Below, piece by piece: positions 1-7,874 of a stretch of 64,000 nucleotides of DNA. The DNA is from CAWFNW01 sp963817405 (GTDB taxonomy: Bacteria > Actinomycetota > Coriobacteriia > Anaerosomatales > Anaerosomataceae): the NCBI GenBank assembly GCA_963817405.1, contig CAWFNW010000002.1, forward strand, positions 62,001 through 126,000, written 5' to 3'. Both the position numbers and the translations under genes were made by a program. Position 1 is the first letter of the stretch, and each line of letters opens with the position of its first letter. A model generated the notes under the pieces. It searched no databases. It saw only the letters and a program-made list of their open reading frames with translations, and was not told the DNA's origin.

Positions 1-125
1 AGGATGCCGCCGAACAACGCGCCGCCGAATACGGCTCCCATACCGAGGCTGCCTGCGCCGGTGAGGAACTCACGGCGTGATACGCCTGCTTTGGCGACGG
101 AGTCTTTCTTATCGATGTCTGCCAT
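1..125 (-). CDS. Tat-exported redox subunit, N-terminal fragment (partial)
   Basis: Only the first 41 codons lie in the window; the gene runs off the left edge. The start ATG at 125 follows an AAAGGAA ribosome binding site. The N-terminus carries a twin-arginine motif (SRREFLTGAG) followed by a Gly/Ala-rich hydrophobic stretch, so the folded protein is probably exported by the Tat system. It lies 41 bp downstream of a cytochrome b gene on the same strand. That order suggests an iron-sulfur or molybdopterin subunit of a membrane-bound oxidoreductase, but the catalytic part cannot be seen, so the substrate is unknown. Confidence 0.7.
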   Translation of the reverse strand, partial: MADIDKKDSVAKAGVSRREFLTGAGSLGMGAVFGGALFGGI

Positions 126-166
126 CGTCATTCCTTTCAGATTCGCAGTGACGAGACCGGGCTGCT

Positions 167-1063
167 TCAGGCTGCGTCCTCATCGGACGTCTTGGATGGC
201 GACCAGCTACCCACGAACTCGGCGACCTCACCGTCGCCCTCGAGCTCGGCGACCCACCCCGCGTGTTCCGCCTTGGCGTGCTCGAGCGAGATGTAGCCGG
301 TGATCATCGAGCGCAGCATCGGCCAGCCCATGGGCAGAATCGCCGCGAAGAGCACGTGTGCCAGGAAGAAGGCCAGCATGGCGACGGTGGCGATGTCATG
401 CACCGGTGTGGCGACCGCCATGAGTCCCGCCGGCACGTCGATCGCATGGGCCGCCACTTTCAGGAGCCCAGTGATGATGATGACGACCGTCGAAGCGAGA
501 GCGAGCAGGAACGCCATCTTCTCGCTTTCGAAGTACTTGGTCTCCGGTGGCATGGAGTACTTCTTGATGCCTAGGAGGCGCCCGTAGTGACGCTTTGTGA
601 ACTCGAGCGCGTTCTTCGTCGGCAAGTGCTCCTTGAAGCGCTTCGTTGCCAGGAACGTGTTCGCGGCGTAGTAGAACGTGCCGAACAGGAACACCACCAC
701 ACTCACGAAATGGACGTTCATCCACGCCGTGATCGGCTCCCCGCTGGCGACGAGCGCCGGCAAGAACCACACGCCCATCGCGATTCCGGAGACGAGAAGC
801 GCGGCGGTCCCGATTCCGTGCGTCCAGTGCTCCAGCCGTGCCGGGCCGTCGTGCCTGAGCACGCGGTCGCCCTCGATCACCGGATCCGTGCGCTTGGTCA
901 ACCCTGCCCCGATCACGCCGACCAACGGCGCGAGCCACACGAGCCACGTGGCCGAGTCGAAGAGCAGTTTGGCACCGTCCGCCTGCGCAGCTCGAATCGC
1001 ATAGGCGATTCCCGCAACATAGGCGAGCGCGATGACGATGCCGAAGACACCACGCCTACTCAT
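167..1063 (-). CDS. cytochrome b membrane subunit (formate dehydrogenase gamma-like)
   Basis: A 298-aa polytopic membrane protein with about five transmembrane helices. Histidines in the contexts LEHWTHG, NVHFVS, PVHDIA and FLAHVLF fit the b-type heme ligands of the FdnI/cytochrome b561 family, which passes electrons between the quinone pool and an exported oxidoreductase. ATG 1063 is preferred because GGGAAGGGG sits 7 bp upstream; the GTG two codons earlier is too close to it. The downstream Tat-signal gene is the likely partner subunit. The partner enzyme (formate dehydrogenase, DMSO-reductase type or other) cannot be decided here. Confidence 0.8.
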   Translation of the reverse strand: MSRRGVFGIVIALAYVAGIAYAIRAAQADGAKLLFDSATWLVWLAPLVGVIGAGLTKRTDPVIEGDRVLRHDGPARLEHWTHGIGTAALLVSGIAMGVWFLPALVASGEPITAWMNVHFVSVVVFLFGTFYYAANTFLATKRFKEHLPTKNALEFTKRHYGRLLGIKKYSMPPETKYFESEKMAFLLALASTVVIIITGLLKVAAHAIDVPAGLMAVATPVHDIATVAMLAFFLAHVLFAAILPMGWPMLRSMITGYISLEHAKAEHAGWVAELEGDGEVAEFVGSWSPSKTSDEDAA

Positions 1064-1115
1064 ATGCACACCCCTTCCCCTGTATCCCTATTCTCTTGTC
1101 TACACAGGTCGTGAA

Positions 1116-1140
1116 TTATCCACCTGTCCGGAGTGGATAA
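1116..1140. promoter_or_regulatory. perfect inverted repeat, candidate operator
   Basis: TTATCCAC-N9-GTGGATAA is an exact 8-bp inverted repeat in the divergent region between the cytochrome b gene (minus) and the Fic-like gene (plus). Its position and symmetry fit a dimeric repressor or activator site. The regulator is unknown. Confidence 0.5.
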
Positions 1141-1162
1141 CCCATATACTGAAACTCGGGTC

Positions 1163-1194
1163 TTGTATTGTCAATCTCTCCAAAATGGATACAA
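1163..1194. promoter_or_regulatory. second inverted repeat in the same divergent region
   Basis: TTGTAT (1163-1168) and ATACAA (1189-1194) form an inverted pair. The right arm sits in ATGGATACAA, which resembles the GTGGATAA arm of the repeat 25 bp away. A TGTATCCCTAT near 1081-1091 gives another half-site. Several GGATA-type half-sites in 115 bp suggest cooperative binding by one factor. Confidence 0.35.
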
Positions 1195-1254
1195 TGAGAT
1201 CACCTCGATCGTACCGACCGAGCGCAGCTGAGACTCACGGCGATCATTGGGGGC

Positions 1255-2685
1255 GTGATGTCACCGTCCAGAAGTTCTAACTCGCGGCCTGCCCCGGCAG
1301 GGGACGTCGAACGACTCATCGGCTTGCTGGACCGCGACGACGTGCGGCAGTCGATCCTCTTTGCCGCGGCCAACACCGTCCCGCTTGACAAGCTCTCAGG
1401 CCTCCCCGTCCCCGCAGGCTTCACGCGCGAGCAGACGATCGCCCTGGTGTCCGCCGTCACTCGTACGGGCGCCGTGTATTCGCCAATTCCGGACGAAGAC
1501 GGCCGGCTGCACTGGTACGTGTACACGCATGCTATGAGGCGAGCGCTGAGCGAGATCGACCGCTTCTGCACCGAGGAGTCGCTTCTCTACAAAGAGACGA
1601 GCAGGCGCGCCGGAGCGCGGTTCCTCATCCAGTCGAACGTCGACGAGGCTATCTGTGCAGCGCAGCTGGACGGAGTGGGTGTCGACGGCGATTCAGCCAA
1701 GGACCTGCTGCTCATGCAGCGGCAGCCGCGCACACCCGCGGAGCGCTTGGTCTTGAACCAGTTCCAGCTGGGAGAGCAGCTCCACGAGATGACGAGTCTG
1801 CCGTGGACGCCGGAGACGCTCCACGGCCTGTATGCCCAACTCACAGCGGGAGTTCCTGTCGATCGCGTACAAGTCTCCGATGAGGAGGCGCGACAGCGAG
1901 AGGCGATCCTGAGGGGCGCATGCGAGTATGCCGGCTCCGTCTACCGCGCCAAGTGCGAGCACCCCGCCATCACCGCGTGCATCTTGCGCACGGTCATCGC
2001 GTACTTCGCTCCGTTCCCCGCATACAACGGCGTGATGTCCCGAATCATCTTCCGCCTCTACGCACTGAGGCAGGGATACCCGATCCTCGGCACTATTCCC
2101 GTCTCGCGCTCAGCGCTGGAGTTGGCGCGCCATCCCGGGGCCGTTGTCCCCCTGGGGGTCTTTCCCAGCGGTGTCGGCCCCGCCGAGGGCGTCTCGGTTG
2201 CAGCCGCTGACGCGCTCACACAGATGCTCGACCGGTACCACGAGGCGAACGCGACGCCGTGGCTGGCGGTGCAGCTCATCTTGCTGACGCACGCATTGAG
2301 CCAGTTCCGGAACCGCTTGAGCTGGGCGCGAGTCGTCGATGATGAGGTCCGCGCCCGTCTGCACGCGGACACCTCGCTCAATCACCGGCAGCGCTCGATC
2401 CTGGGCCGGGCGCTCCGAATCCCAGGCGCCACGTTCCGCATCGGCTACCACCGGACGGCGCACGGCATCGGATACGCAACCGCACACCGCGACTTCGCGT
2501 CGCTGGTGGAACACGGATACCTGGTGGAGCAGACGCAGGGCCGCGCCATCGTCTTCACGGCCGCACCTGACCTTGGGGAACGCCTTGGCTCGCTGGAGCA
2601 GGCCGCGCGGATCGAAGACTACTACGTCGAACTCCCGGCGGAATTGCTCATGCTCGGGCAATCGGGAGCGTCGGTTCCCGAGTAG
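1255..2685 (+). CDS. Fic-fold protein with degenerate active site plus winged helix
   Basis: A 476-aa protein. Residues about 235-280 match the Fic (AMP-transferase) core, but the motif reads APFPAYNGVMSR (252-263) where the family has HPFxxGNGRxxR. The catalytic His is Ala252, the Gly before Asn258 is Tyr257, and the Arg after Gly259 is Val260. The C-terminal third (about 380-450) looks like a winged helix-turn-helix, as in many Fic-wHTH proteins. Canonical AMPylation is therefore unlikely; a DNA-binding or sensory role is inferred. GTG 1255 and ATG 1258 are both possible starts. The gene is divergent from the cytochrome b gene across a region with inverted repeats. Confidence 0.6.
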   Translation: MMSPSRSSNSRPAPAGDVERLIGLLDRDDVRQSILFAAANTVPLDKLSGLPVPAGFTREQTIALVSAVTRTGAVYSPIPDEDGRLHWYVYTHAMRRALSEIDRFCTEESLLYKETSRRAGARFLIQSNVDEAICAAQLDGVGVDGDSAKDLLLMQRQPRTPAERLVLNQFQLGEQLHEMTSLPWTPETLHGLYAQLTAGVPVDRVQVSDEEARQREAILRGACEYAGSVYRAKCEHPAITACILRTVIAYFAPFPAYNGVMSRIIFRLYALRQGYPILGTIPVSRSALELARHPGAVVPLGVFPSGVGPAEGVSVAAADALTQMLDRYHEANATPWLAVQLILLTHALSQFRNRLSWARVVDDEVRARLHADTSLNHRQRSILGRALRIPGATFRIGYHRTAHGIGYATAHRDFASLVEHGYLVEQTQGRAIVFTAAPDLGERLGSLEQAARIEDYYVELPAELLMLGQSGASVPE

Positions 2686-2746
2686 CGCTCCCACGACCAG
2701 CCACTGCCAGAGCTCAGCTTGAACATCGGGTGACCCCTCTCGCGAC

Positions 2747-2784
2747 CCTCTGAAAAGTTATCAGATATGCTAACTTTCCAGAGG
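2747..2784. repeat. 38-bp dispersed palindrome, copy A
   Basis: An imperfect 38-bp palindrome starting CCTCTG and ending CAGAGG, with an AT-rich centre. It is the first of four copies (also at 10864, 45156 and 60273). It lies between the end of the Fic-like gene and the RelBE-type module. Confidence 0.8.
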
Positions 2785-2819
2785 TGGCGTCGTACCGACG
2801 CATTGACGCAGGGAGCATC

Positions 2820-2854
2820 TTGACCCCTCATCCAGTGTGACTATAATTCTAGTC
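2820..2854 (+). promoter_or_regulatory. leaderless promoter with overlapping operator for relBE-type genes
   Basis: TTGACC (2820-2825), a 16-bp spacer and TATAAT (2842-2847) make a near-consensus sigma-70-type promoter. The predicted transcription start is at about 2854-2855, on the ATG itself. The -10 lies inside the inverted repeat GACTATAATTCTAGTC (2839-2854), which fits autorepression by the antitoxin. Confidence 0.65.
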
Positions 2855-3130
2855 ATGTCAGAGACTCGTTCACTTGCCGATGTGAAAGCGCACCTCTCCG
2901 AGATCGTCGATCTTGTTGAGGGACAGCACGAGCGCGTCATCATCACCCGCAACGGTCGGCCGGCCGCAGTCATCATCAGTCCGGATGATCTGGAGAACCT
3001 TGAGGAGACACTCGACCTCCTGTCCACCCCCGGCGCAGTCGAGGAGATCAGAGCCGCCGAGGCCGAGATCGCTGCGGGCTCCGTCCTCACGGCTGCCGAG
3101 CTGCGCGCGAAGTACCTGAACCGGGGCTAG
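2855..3130 (+). CDS. Phd/YefM-type antitoxin
   Basis: A 91-aa protein that begins MSETRSLADVKAHLSEIVD and contains the typical RVIITRNGRPAAVIIS beta-strand segment of Phd/YefM antitoxins. The C-terminal part (DLLSTPGAVEEIR onward) would be the toxin-binding tail. It sits 4 bp upstream of the RelE-like toxin. ATG 2855 is chosen over an earlier in-frame start because the promoter -10 overlaps the upstream codons and predicts a leaderless message. The protein should neutralise the toxin and, with it, repress the promoter through the overlapping palindrome. Confidence 0.85.
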   Translation: MSETRSLADVKAHLSEIVDLVEGQHERVIITRNGRPAAVIISPDDLENLEETLDLLSTPGAVEEIRAAEAEIAAGSVLTAAELRAKYLNRG

Positions 3131-3134
3131 GCGC

Positions 3135-3404
3135 GTGGCTGCCTACGAGCTTGTGGTAGCCGCGTCAGCGGCGCGAATCCTTGCACGACTGCCCGAGTAC
3201 GCAGCGACCGCCGTCGTGGAGTTCATCACGGGGGCGCTTGCAGAGAACCCCCATCGAGTGGGCAAGCCGCTCCTGTTCGAGCTTGACGGCTACCACAGCG
3301 CGCGGCGCGGCGCGTACCGCGTCGTCTACCGGATCGACGACGAGGAGATGCGCGTGTTCGTGGTCCGGATCGACCACCGGGCGGACGTCTATCGGACGAG
3401 GTAG
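3135..3404 (+). CDS. RelE/ParE-family toxin
   Basis: An 89-aa protein of normal length for the family. It has the RelE/ParE core (LARLPEYAATAVVEFI, then GYHSARRGAYRVVYRID and VFVVRIDHRADVYR). The conserved basic residues in the RRGAYRVVY strand and the final HRADVYR are those used by RelE-like mRNA interferases. It starts with GTG 4 bp after the antitoxin stop. It converges with oraE, whose 3' end is 15 bp away. Confidence 0.87.
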   Translation: MAAYELVVAASAARILARLPEYAATAVVEFITGALAENPHRVGKPLLFELDGYHSARRGAYRVVYRIDDEEMRVFVVRIDHRADVYRTR

Positions 3405-3419
3405 CAGCGCGGAGGAGTG

Positions 3420-5660
3420 CTACATCCCTCGCTCGCGCATCGCCTCAACGATGAAGCTCGCCACGTGGATGCCCTTGGTCTTGCGACCGAAGCCGGCGTC
3501 CATGCCGCTCTCGCACGCGATTTCGTCAGTGATCTGCGTGCCGCCGCTGATGAGCAGCAGCTTGTCGCGCACGCCCTTCTCCTCGGCGAGGTCGGCAAGC
3601 TTCTCCATCATGTCGCGGTGGACGTCGCCGTGCGTGATGATCGTCGAGATGAGGACCGCCGAGGCCGCGTGCTCGACGGCGGCGTCCAGCACCTTCTCGA
3701 TCGGCACGCTCGTGCCGAGATAGGTCACGCCAAAGCCCCACTTCTCGAGCCCACCGTGCTTGATGTCGATGATCTCGCGCATGCCCACCGAGTGCTCGTC
3801 GTTCCCGACGGTCGCGGCGATCACGCGCAGGTTTCGCTCGTGCACGAAGTCGCGGATCTCCTCGTCGGTCAGCACCTGCTGTGGCTCGGGGATGATGAGC
3901 GTCGCGGGGTCGATCGCGACGTCCAGGCGCCCCTTGATCTCCACGAGCGTGCCCTCGGCGGGGTGCATGACCTGGCGGTTGATGACCTCCACGTCGGTGA
4001 GGTTCATCGCTCGGCCAAGCTCGAGCGCGGCTGCCTCGGCGACGCGATCCGAGGCCGGCAGGAACATCGTGACCGCCACGTAGCCGTCGCCCGCCCACTC
4101 CACCTCGGGCTTGATGAGGCCCTTCTCGCGCAGCTCGGCCGTCTCGGCGAGACGGACGTTCACGTTGTCGGTGGGGTCGAGCTCGTCGGTGTACGGCACC
4201 TTGGCGTCGTCGCAGAGCGTGCACGCGCCGATGAGCGCGCAGGGCGACTGCTCGCCGAACGCCTCGCCGCGGAAGCCCTCCGGCAGGTGGTTCTCGCCGA
4301 AGTGGTGGCAGACGGGCGCGAGGTAGTCGTCCGCGCGAGGAATGATCGTTCCCTCGGCCACGCCGCCGTCGGAGCACCGCGCGATGCCGTCATCGTGCGT
4401 CTCCGGGTACTCGCCTGAGTCGACGAAGTACGCCTCCTCGACGCCCGCGAAGTAGCCGCCGTCGGCGAGCATTGCTTCCAGGAAGAGCACCGCGCGCTCC
4501 TTGATCTCGCGCACGCGGTCCTTGAGCTCGGGATTCTCGCGGTCGACCGTGACCATCTCGCGCAGTCCGTCCATGCCGATGAGCGACTGCTTGGCCGTGT
4601 TCACGGCAGCGATGTTGTTGTAGTGCCACGGGACGTTCCGGCCCTCGTCCGGCGTGATGGTCGACTGGATGTCCGCCGAGGTCAGCCGCGAGATCATGAG
4701 GTTCATGACGTGGGAGACGGTGGCCTCTCGCGCGTCTGACTCCATGTAGCGGGTGTTCTCCTGCGCGCGCATCTTGTACTGCCCGAAGAGGTCGCGAAGC
4801 GCGATCGCGTACGGCAGGTCCATGCGCATGCAGGGCGCGGGCGGCGCGTCCGGCGGCACGGTGGAAAGCGCGATGTTCTCCTTCGGCATGCCGACGGCCA
4901 CCGAGTACGCGCAGTTGATGGCGTGCTGCACGAGGAGCTCCGGCATGACCTTCCACGCGCGGACGGCGGTGGCATTCGCGTTATGCGCGCCGTCGATCTG
5001 CAGCATGCCCGTGCTCGCCATGACGCGTTTCGCCTCGGCGGCGTCCACGAACGACCGGTACATGTTGATGTTGCGGTAGAGCACGTTGTACTGCGGGTCC
5101 TGGTGGGCGCCGTTCACGCCCTCCTCGGCGAACATGACGGCGATCTCCGGTCCTGCGACGCCGCTCACGTAGCTGTGGAAGTTGATGGGACGGCCGACCT
5201 CGTCCTCGATGAGGTCGAGCGCCCGCCGCGTGAGGCGGAGCTGCTTGCGCGTGATGGCGATGCCGCCGACGCCTTCGGGCGTGCCTTCCAGAAGGCCGTC
5301 CATGTGGCTCTGGCCGGCGGTCCGGATGACCATGATGTGGTCGGCGCCGTGCCAGGCCGCCATGCGCATGCGGCGGATGTCGTCTTCGGGCCGGCCCGAG
5401 GCGATCTCGCTCGTGATGACGCAGTCCGGCTGCGGATCGATGTTGTCGAAGTAGTGTGCCGCCGGGAGCGGGACCGAGTGCGCGAGCGGCTCCGAGGTCT
5501 CCCGGTAGGTGAACTCGTACGCCTGCTGGTTGGGCACCTGCTTGCGCCACGTCCAGCCGCGACGGCGAGGGCGGTAGTGCTCCAGTCCGACGAGGAGTGC
5601 CTCGACGTCGAGCTTCTCGTTGGGATCGAGCGGCGGGTCCGGCGGCAGGAACGTGCTCAT
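3420..5660 (-). CDS. oraE: D-ornithine 4,5-aminomutase, large (beta) subunit
   Basis: A 746-aa adenosylcobalamin- and PLP-dependent mutase that converts D-ornithine to 2,4-diaminopentanoate in anaerobic ornithine fermentation. The N-terminal two thirds form the catalytic barrel. The C-terminal Rossmann domain has the base-off cobalamin motif DEHSVG (D621-H623-G626). Eleven residues after the His lies Lys634 in IDIKHGG, the spacing known for the PLP-binding lysine of OraE. The length matches the family. The ATG at 5660 overlaps the oraS stop (ATGA), so translation is coupled. The partner genes ortB, ortA and ord lie about 2.2 kb upstream, beyond unrelated genes. Confidence 0.95.
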   Translation of the reverse strand: MSTFLPPDPPLDPNEKLDVEALLVGLEHYRPRRRGWTWRKQVPNQQAYEFTYRETSEPLAHSVPLPAAHYFDNIDPQPDCVITSEIASGRPEDDIRRMRMAAWHGADHIMVIRTAGQSHMDGLLEGTPEGVGGIAITRKQLRLTRRALDLIEDEVGRPINFHSYVSGVAGPEIAVMFAEEGVNGAHQDPQYNVLYRNINMYRSFVDAAEAKRVMASTGMLQIDGAHNANATAVRAWKVMPELLVQHAINCAYSVAVGMPKENIALSTVPPDAPPAPCMRMDLPYAIALRDLFGQYKMRAQENTRYMESDAREATVSHVMNLMISRLTSADIQSTITPDEGRNVPWHYNNIAAVNTAKQSLIGMDGLREMVTVDRENPELKDRVREIKERAVLFLEAMLADGGYFAGVEEAYFVDSGEYPETHDDGIARCSDGGVAEGTIIPRADDYLAPVCHHFGENHLPEGFRGEAFGEQSPCALIGACTLCDDAKVPYTDELDPTDNVNVRLAETAELREKGLIKPEVEWAGDGYVAVTMFLPASDRVAEAAALELGRAMNLTDVEVINRQVMHPAEGTLVEIKGRLDVAIDPATLIIPEPQQVLTDEEIRDFVHERNLRVIAATVGNDEHSVGMREIIDIKHGGLEKWGFGVTYLGTSVPIEKVLDAAVEHAASAVLISTIITHGDVHRDMMEKLADLAEEKGVRDKLLLISGGTQITDEIACESGMDAGFGRKTKGIHVASFIVEAMRERGM

Positions 5661-6019
5661 CGCGCGCCTCCCCAGAACGAGGCAACGTCGTCCCAGCCCG
5701 TGCCGGCCGCGAGTCGCTCGGCAGCCGCCGGCGCATCCACGCTCCACGCCTGCATGCACTTCAGCATGACATGCCCAGCGCCGTGGGCGAGCAGGCCGCG
5801 GGTGTCACACTCGGTCACGACGGCCATCGCGGTGCGCGAGTCGACGCCCATGCGCATGAGCACGCTCCGCTCGATGGAGGGTGAGGTGTGCGTGCGGGCG
5901 AGCTCCACGAGCGGGTCGACGCATTTCTGCGCGAGTTCCCAGAAGCGCGCTTCCAGTTGCTCGTCGGTGAGACCGGCGAGGTGCTGACGGACTTCGCGGA
6001 AGGTGTCGGGACGGACCAT
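5657..6019 (-). CDS. oraS: D-ornithine 4,5-aminomutase, small (alpha) subunit
   Basis: A 120-aa OraS-family protein (begins MVRPDTFREVRQHLAGLTDEQ). OraS binds OraE to form the active mutase. The ATG at 6019 has a strong GGAGG site in CTGGAGGCGTAG just upstream. The stop overlaps the oraE start by 4 bp. The length is typical. The protein has no recognisable cofactor motif of its own, as expected for this subunit. Confidence 0.92.
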   Translation of the reverse strand: MVRPDTFREVRQHLAGLTDEQLEARFWELAQKCVDPLVELARTHTSPSIERSVLMRMGVDSRTAMAVVTECDTRGLLAHGAGHVMLKCMQAWSVDAPAAAERLAAGTGWDDVASFWGGAR

Positions 6020-6066
6020 CTACGCCTCCAGGAATCGGCTATGCATTCTGAGCGAGAACCGATGCA

Positions 6067-6094
6067 AGCATAGCGGTCGCGGCGGCATCTTCAA
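6067..6094 (-). promoter_or_regulatory. possible promoter for oraSE
   Basis: Reading the minus strand, TTGAAG (6094-6089), a 16-bp spacer and TATGCT (6072-6067) form a plausible promoter about 50 bp upstream of oraS. If real, oraSE is transcribed separately from ord-ortAB, from which it is now separated. The match is moderate only. Confidence 0.35.
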
Positions 6095-6174
6095 GACGGT
6101 GCCCGACAACTCGCGCCGAACGGATATGCAGTTGGAACGGCGTCACCGGGATCATCCTCGGCGGGTCACGCCGT

Positions 6175-6984
6175 TCACGAGCGCGTCGCACCAACGACCG
6201 TGGCGTTCATGTCCGCGCACCTGCGGACTTCGCTGCTGAACCCCGCGTCTCCCGCAATCTGAGCGGTCGCCTCGGCCATCTCGCTGCCGGTCTCGATCAC
6301 AACGTGTCCTGACGCGGCCAGCCAGTCATTCGCCCCATCGAGCACGCGGCGGAGCAGGCTCATGCCATCCGGGCCGCCATCCAGCGTGGGCACGGGCTCA
6401 TAGAGCCTGGCTTCGGCCGGCAGCTTTCGAATCTCCCCCGTCGGCACGTACGGCGCATTCACGACGATCAGATCCAGGGAATGCAGCTCGGCCTGCGGGA
6501 GGGCCGCGTAGAGGTCTCCTTGGTAGACGCGGCCGCCGACCCGCGCGAGGTTCTCGCGTGCGCACTCGACGGCGACCGGCGAGATGTCCGAGGCCAGGAG
6601 CTCAACGCCTTCGGATCGCGCCGCGATGACAAGCCCGAGGGCTCCGCTGCCGCAGCACAGGTCGAGCACCTTGACTGAGCGCGACCCACCGCTACGACCG
6701 TATGCCTCGTGGATGGTGCGCGCTGCGCAGTCGGCGAGAAACTCGGATCGCCGGCGTGGGATGAACACTCCAGGGCGCACGGGTATTCGTATCCCACAGA
6801 ACTCGGCCCAGCCCACCACGTACTCCAACGGCTCGCCATCAACCCGGCGAGCCAGCAAGGCATCCAACTCGCTGGAGGAACCCGCGGCCTCCGTCAGGAT
6901 CAGAGCCTCGTCCTCCGGGTAGACGCAGCCCGCAGTCCGCAAGAGCGCGACTACGCGCGGGTCGACTGGACGGGTTTGCGGCAC
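6175..6984 (-). CDS. PrmC/HemK-related protein glutamine-N5 methyltransferase
   Basis: A 269-aa class I SAM-dependent methyltransferase. The SAM-binding motif is VLDLCCGSGALGL (about residue 107). The catalytic tetrad reads NAPY (in VVNAPYVPTGEI) instead of NPPY. That variant, and the length, fit the PrmC-related group whose substrate is unknown rather than PrmC itself. GTG 6984 follows AGGAG at 7-bp spacing. The gene sits inside the D-ornithine gene set, 155 bp upstream of oraS, with no obvious metabolic link, so it looks like an insertion into that operon. Confidence 0.75.
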   Translation of the reverse strand: MPQTRPVDPRVVALLRTAGCVYPEDEALILTEAAGSSSELDALLARRVDGEPLEYVVGWAEFCGIRIPVRPGVFIPRRRSEFLADCAARTIHEAYGRSGGSRSVKVLDLCCGSGALGLVIAARSEGVELLASDISPVAVECARENLARVGGRVYQGDLYAALPQAELHSLDLIVVNAPYVPTGEIRKLPAEARLYEPVPTLDGGPDGMSLLRRVLDGANDWLAASGHVVIETGSEMAEATAQIAGDAGFSSEVRRCADMNATVVGATRS

Positions 6985-7086
6985 AGACGGTCTCCTGGGG
7001 GACGCCTGAACAGATCACGCGTTGATAGTACTGGGCGCGTTATGGCGGCGTCGAGCCACCGATGTCCGTCCCCTCTTTGGCCGCGA

Positions 7087-7128
7087 TTGACTCGTGTCAG
7101 GGCACAGGGATACACTCTCGGTGTATCC
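7087..7128 (+). promoter_or_regulatory. promoter and operator of the vapBC module
   Basis: TTGACT (7087-7092) lies 16-18 bp upstream of GATACA or TACACT (about 7109-7116). The -10 region is inside a perfect inverted repeat, GGATACAC-TCTCG-GTGTATCC (7108-7128). The overlap is typical of toxin-antitoxin autoregulation. Confidence 0.6.
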
Positions 7129-7154
7129 GTTCTCGAGTATGTGGGGTGACCGTG

Positions 7155-7448
7155 ATGGCCGTGTACAAAGTGAACGTGTCGCTACCCGAGGATCTCGTGA
7201 GCGAGATCGATGAGGCGGCATCGGAATTGGGCTTGTCACGAAGCGGGTTCATCGCGGAGGCAAGCTCTCGGTACATAACGGACGTGAAGAACCTGTCGGC
7301 CGAGGAGCAGCGCAAGAAGGACATCGATCGAGCAATCGCCAGCTTCAGGCGCATCGGGGCGAAGCTACCTCCGGGTGCCGTGGACGAGATGATCGCGTTC
7401 ACCCGGGCCGAGCGCGACCGTGGCTGGCGCGGGGAAGGTGAGCGATGA
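7155..7448 (+). CDS. ribbon-helix-helix antitoxin (VapB-like)
   Basis: A 97-aa protein. Residues 1-45 (VYKVNVSLPEDLVSEIDEAA, then GLSRSGFIAEASSRYI) form a ribbon-helix-helix DNA-binding domain. The rest is a charged toxin-binding tail. ATG 7155 matches the usual start of the domain. The stop overlaps the toxin start (ATGA). The palindrome 27 bp upstream of the start is its likely operator. Confidence 0.82.
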   Translation: MAVYKVNVSLPEDLVSEIDEAASELGLSRSGFIAEASSRYITDVKNLSAEEQRKKDIDRAIASFRRIGAKLPPGAVDEMIAFTRAERDRGWRGEGER

Positions 7449-7858
7449 GCCCTCTGATCGTGGACAGTTCGGTGGCGTTCAAGTGGCTCTCGCATGCGGG
7501 AGAGGATCACGTCGAGGAGGCGTTCGCCCTTCTGCAGGGCCATCGCTCCGGTAGTCACGTGCTGGCCGCACCGGCCACCTTGTACGTTGAGCTTGCGAAC
7601 GCGGTGCGCAGCTCCCGTCACGTCGATCGTGACACCGCGCTGGAGATCGTCGGAGATCTGGAGTCTCTGCAGATCGAACTCGTAACACCCACGCCAGAAC
7701 GGCTTGTAACTGCGCTCAGGCTGTCGTATCGCCACGACATCTCTGTCTACGACGCGCTGTTCCTCGCACTCGCCGAGGAGCTTGACTGCCCGCTCGTCAC
7801 AGCGGACCGCCGGGCGTTCGCCGGCATCGACTCGCCGGTGGAGATCCGCCTTCTGTAG
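7445..7858 (+). CDS. vapC: PIN-domain ribonuclease toxin (VapC-like)
   Basis: A 137-aa PIN-domain protein. The four acidic active-site positions are visible: D7 (IVDSS), E49 (YVELANAV), D103 (VYDALFLALA) and D121 (TADRR). VapC toxins are Mg-dependent RNases that often cut tRNA. The gene overlaps its antitoxin by 4 bp, so the pair is translationally coupled. It converges with ortB, whose end is 15 bp away across a short hairpin. Confidence 0.88.
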   Translation: MSPLIVDSSVAFKWLSHAGEDHVEEAFALLQGHRSGSHVLAAPATLYVELANAVRSSRHVDRDTALEIVGDLESLQIELVTPTPERLVTALRLSYRHDISVYDALFLALAEELDCPLVTADRRAFAGIDSPVEIRLL

Positions 7859-7874
7859 GGCGCCGTGGGGCGCC
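7859..7874. terminator. short hairpin between convergent vapC and ortB
   Basis: GGCGCC-GTGG-GGCGCC directly follows the vapC stop and overlaps the ortB stop. There is no clear T-run, so a role as bidirectional terminator is plausible but weak. Confidence 0.35.

Noticed and set aside
3417..4418. Long plus-strand open frame opposite oraE
   Set aside because: It is antisense to a clear OraE gene and its protein is low-complexity His/Asp/Leu-rich, typical of the complement of high-GC coding DNA.
4923..5987. Plus-strand frame of ~350 codons opposite oraSE
   Set aside because: Shadow of the conserved minus-strand genes; no domain, start site or ribosome binding site.
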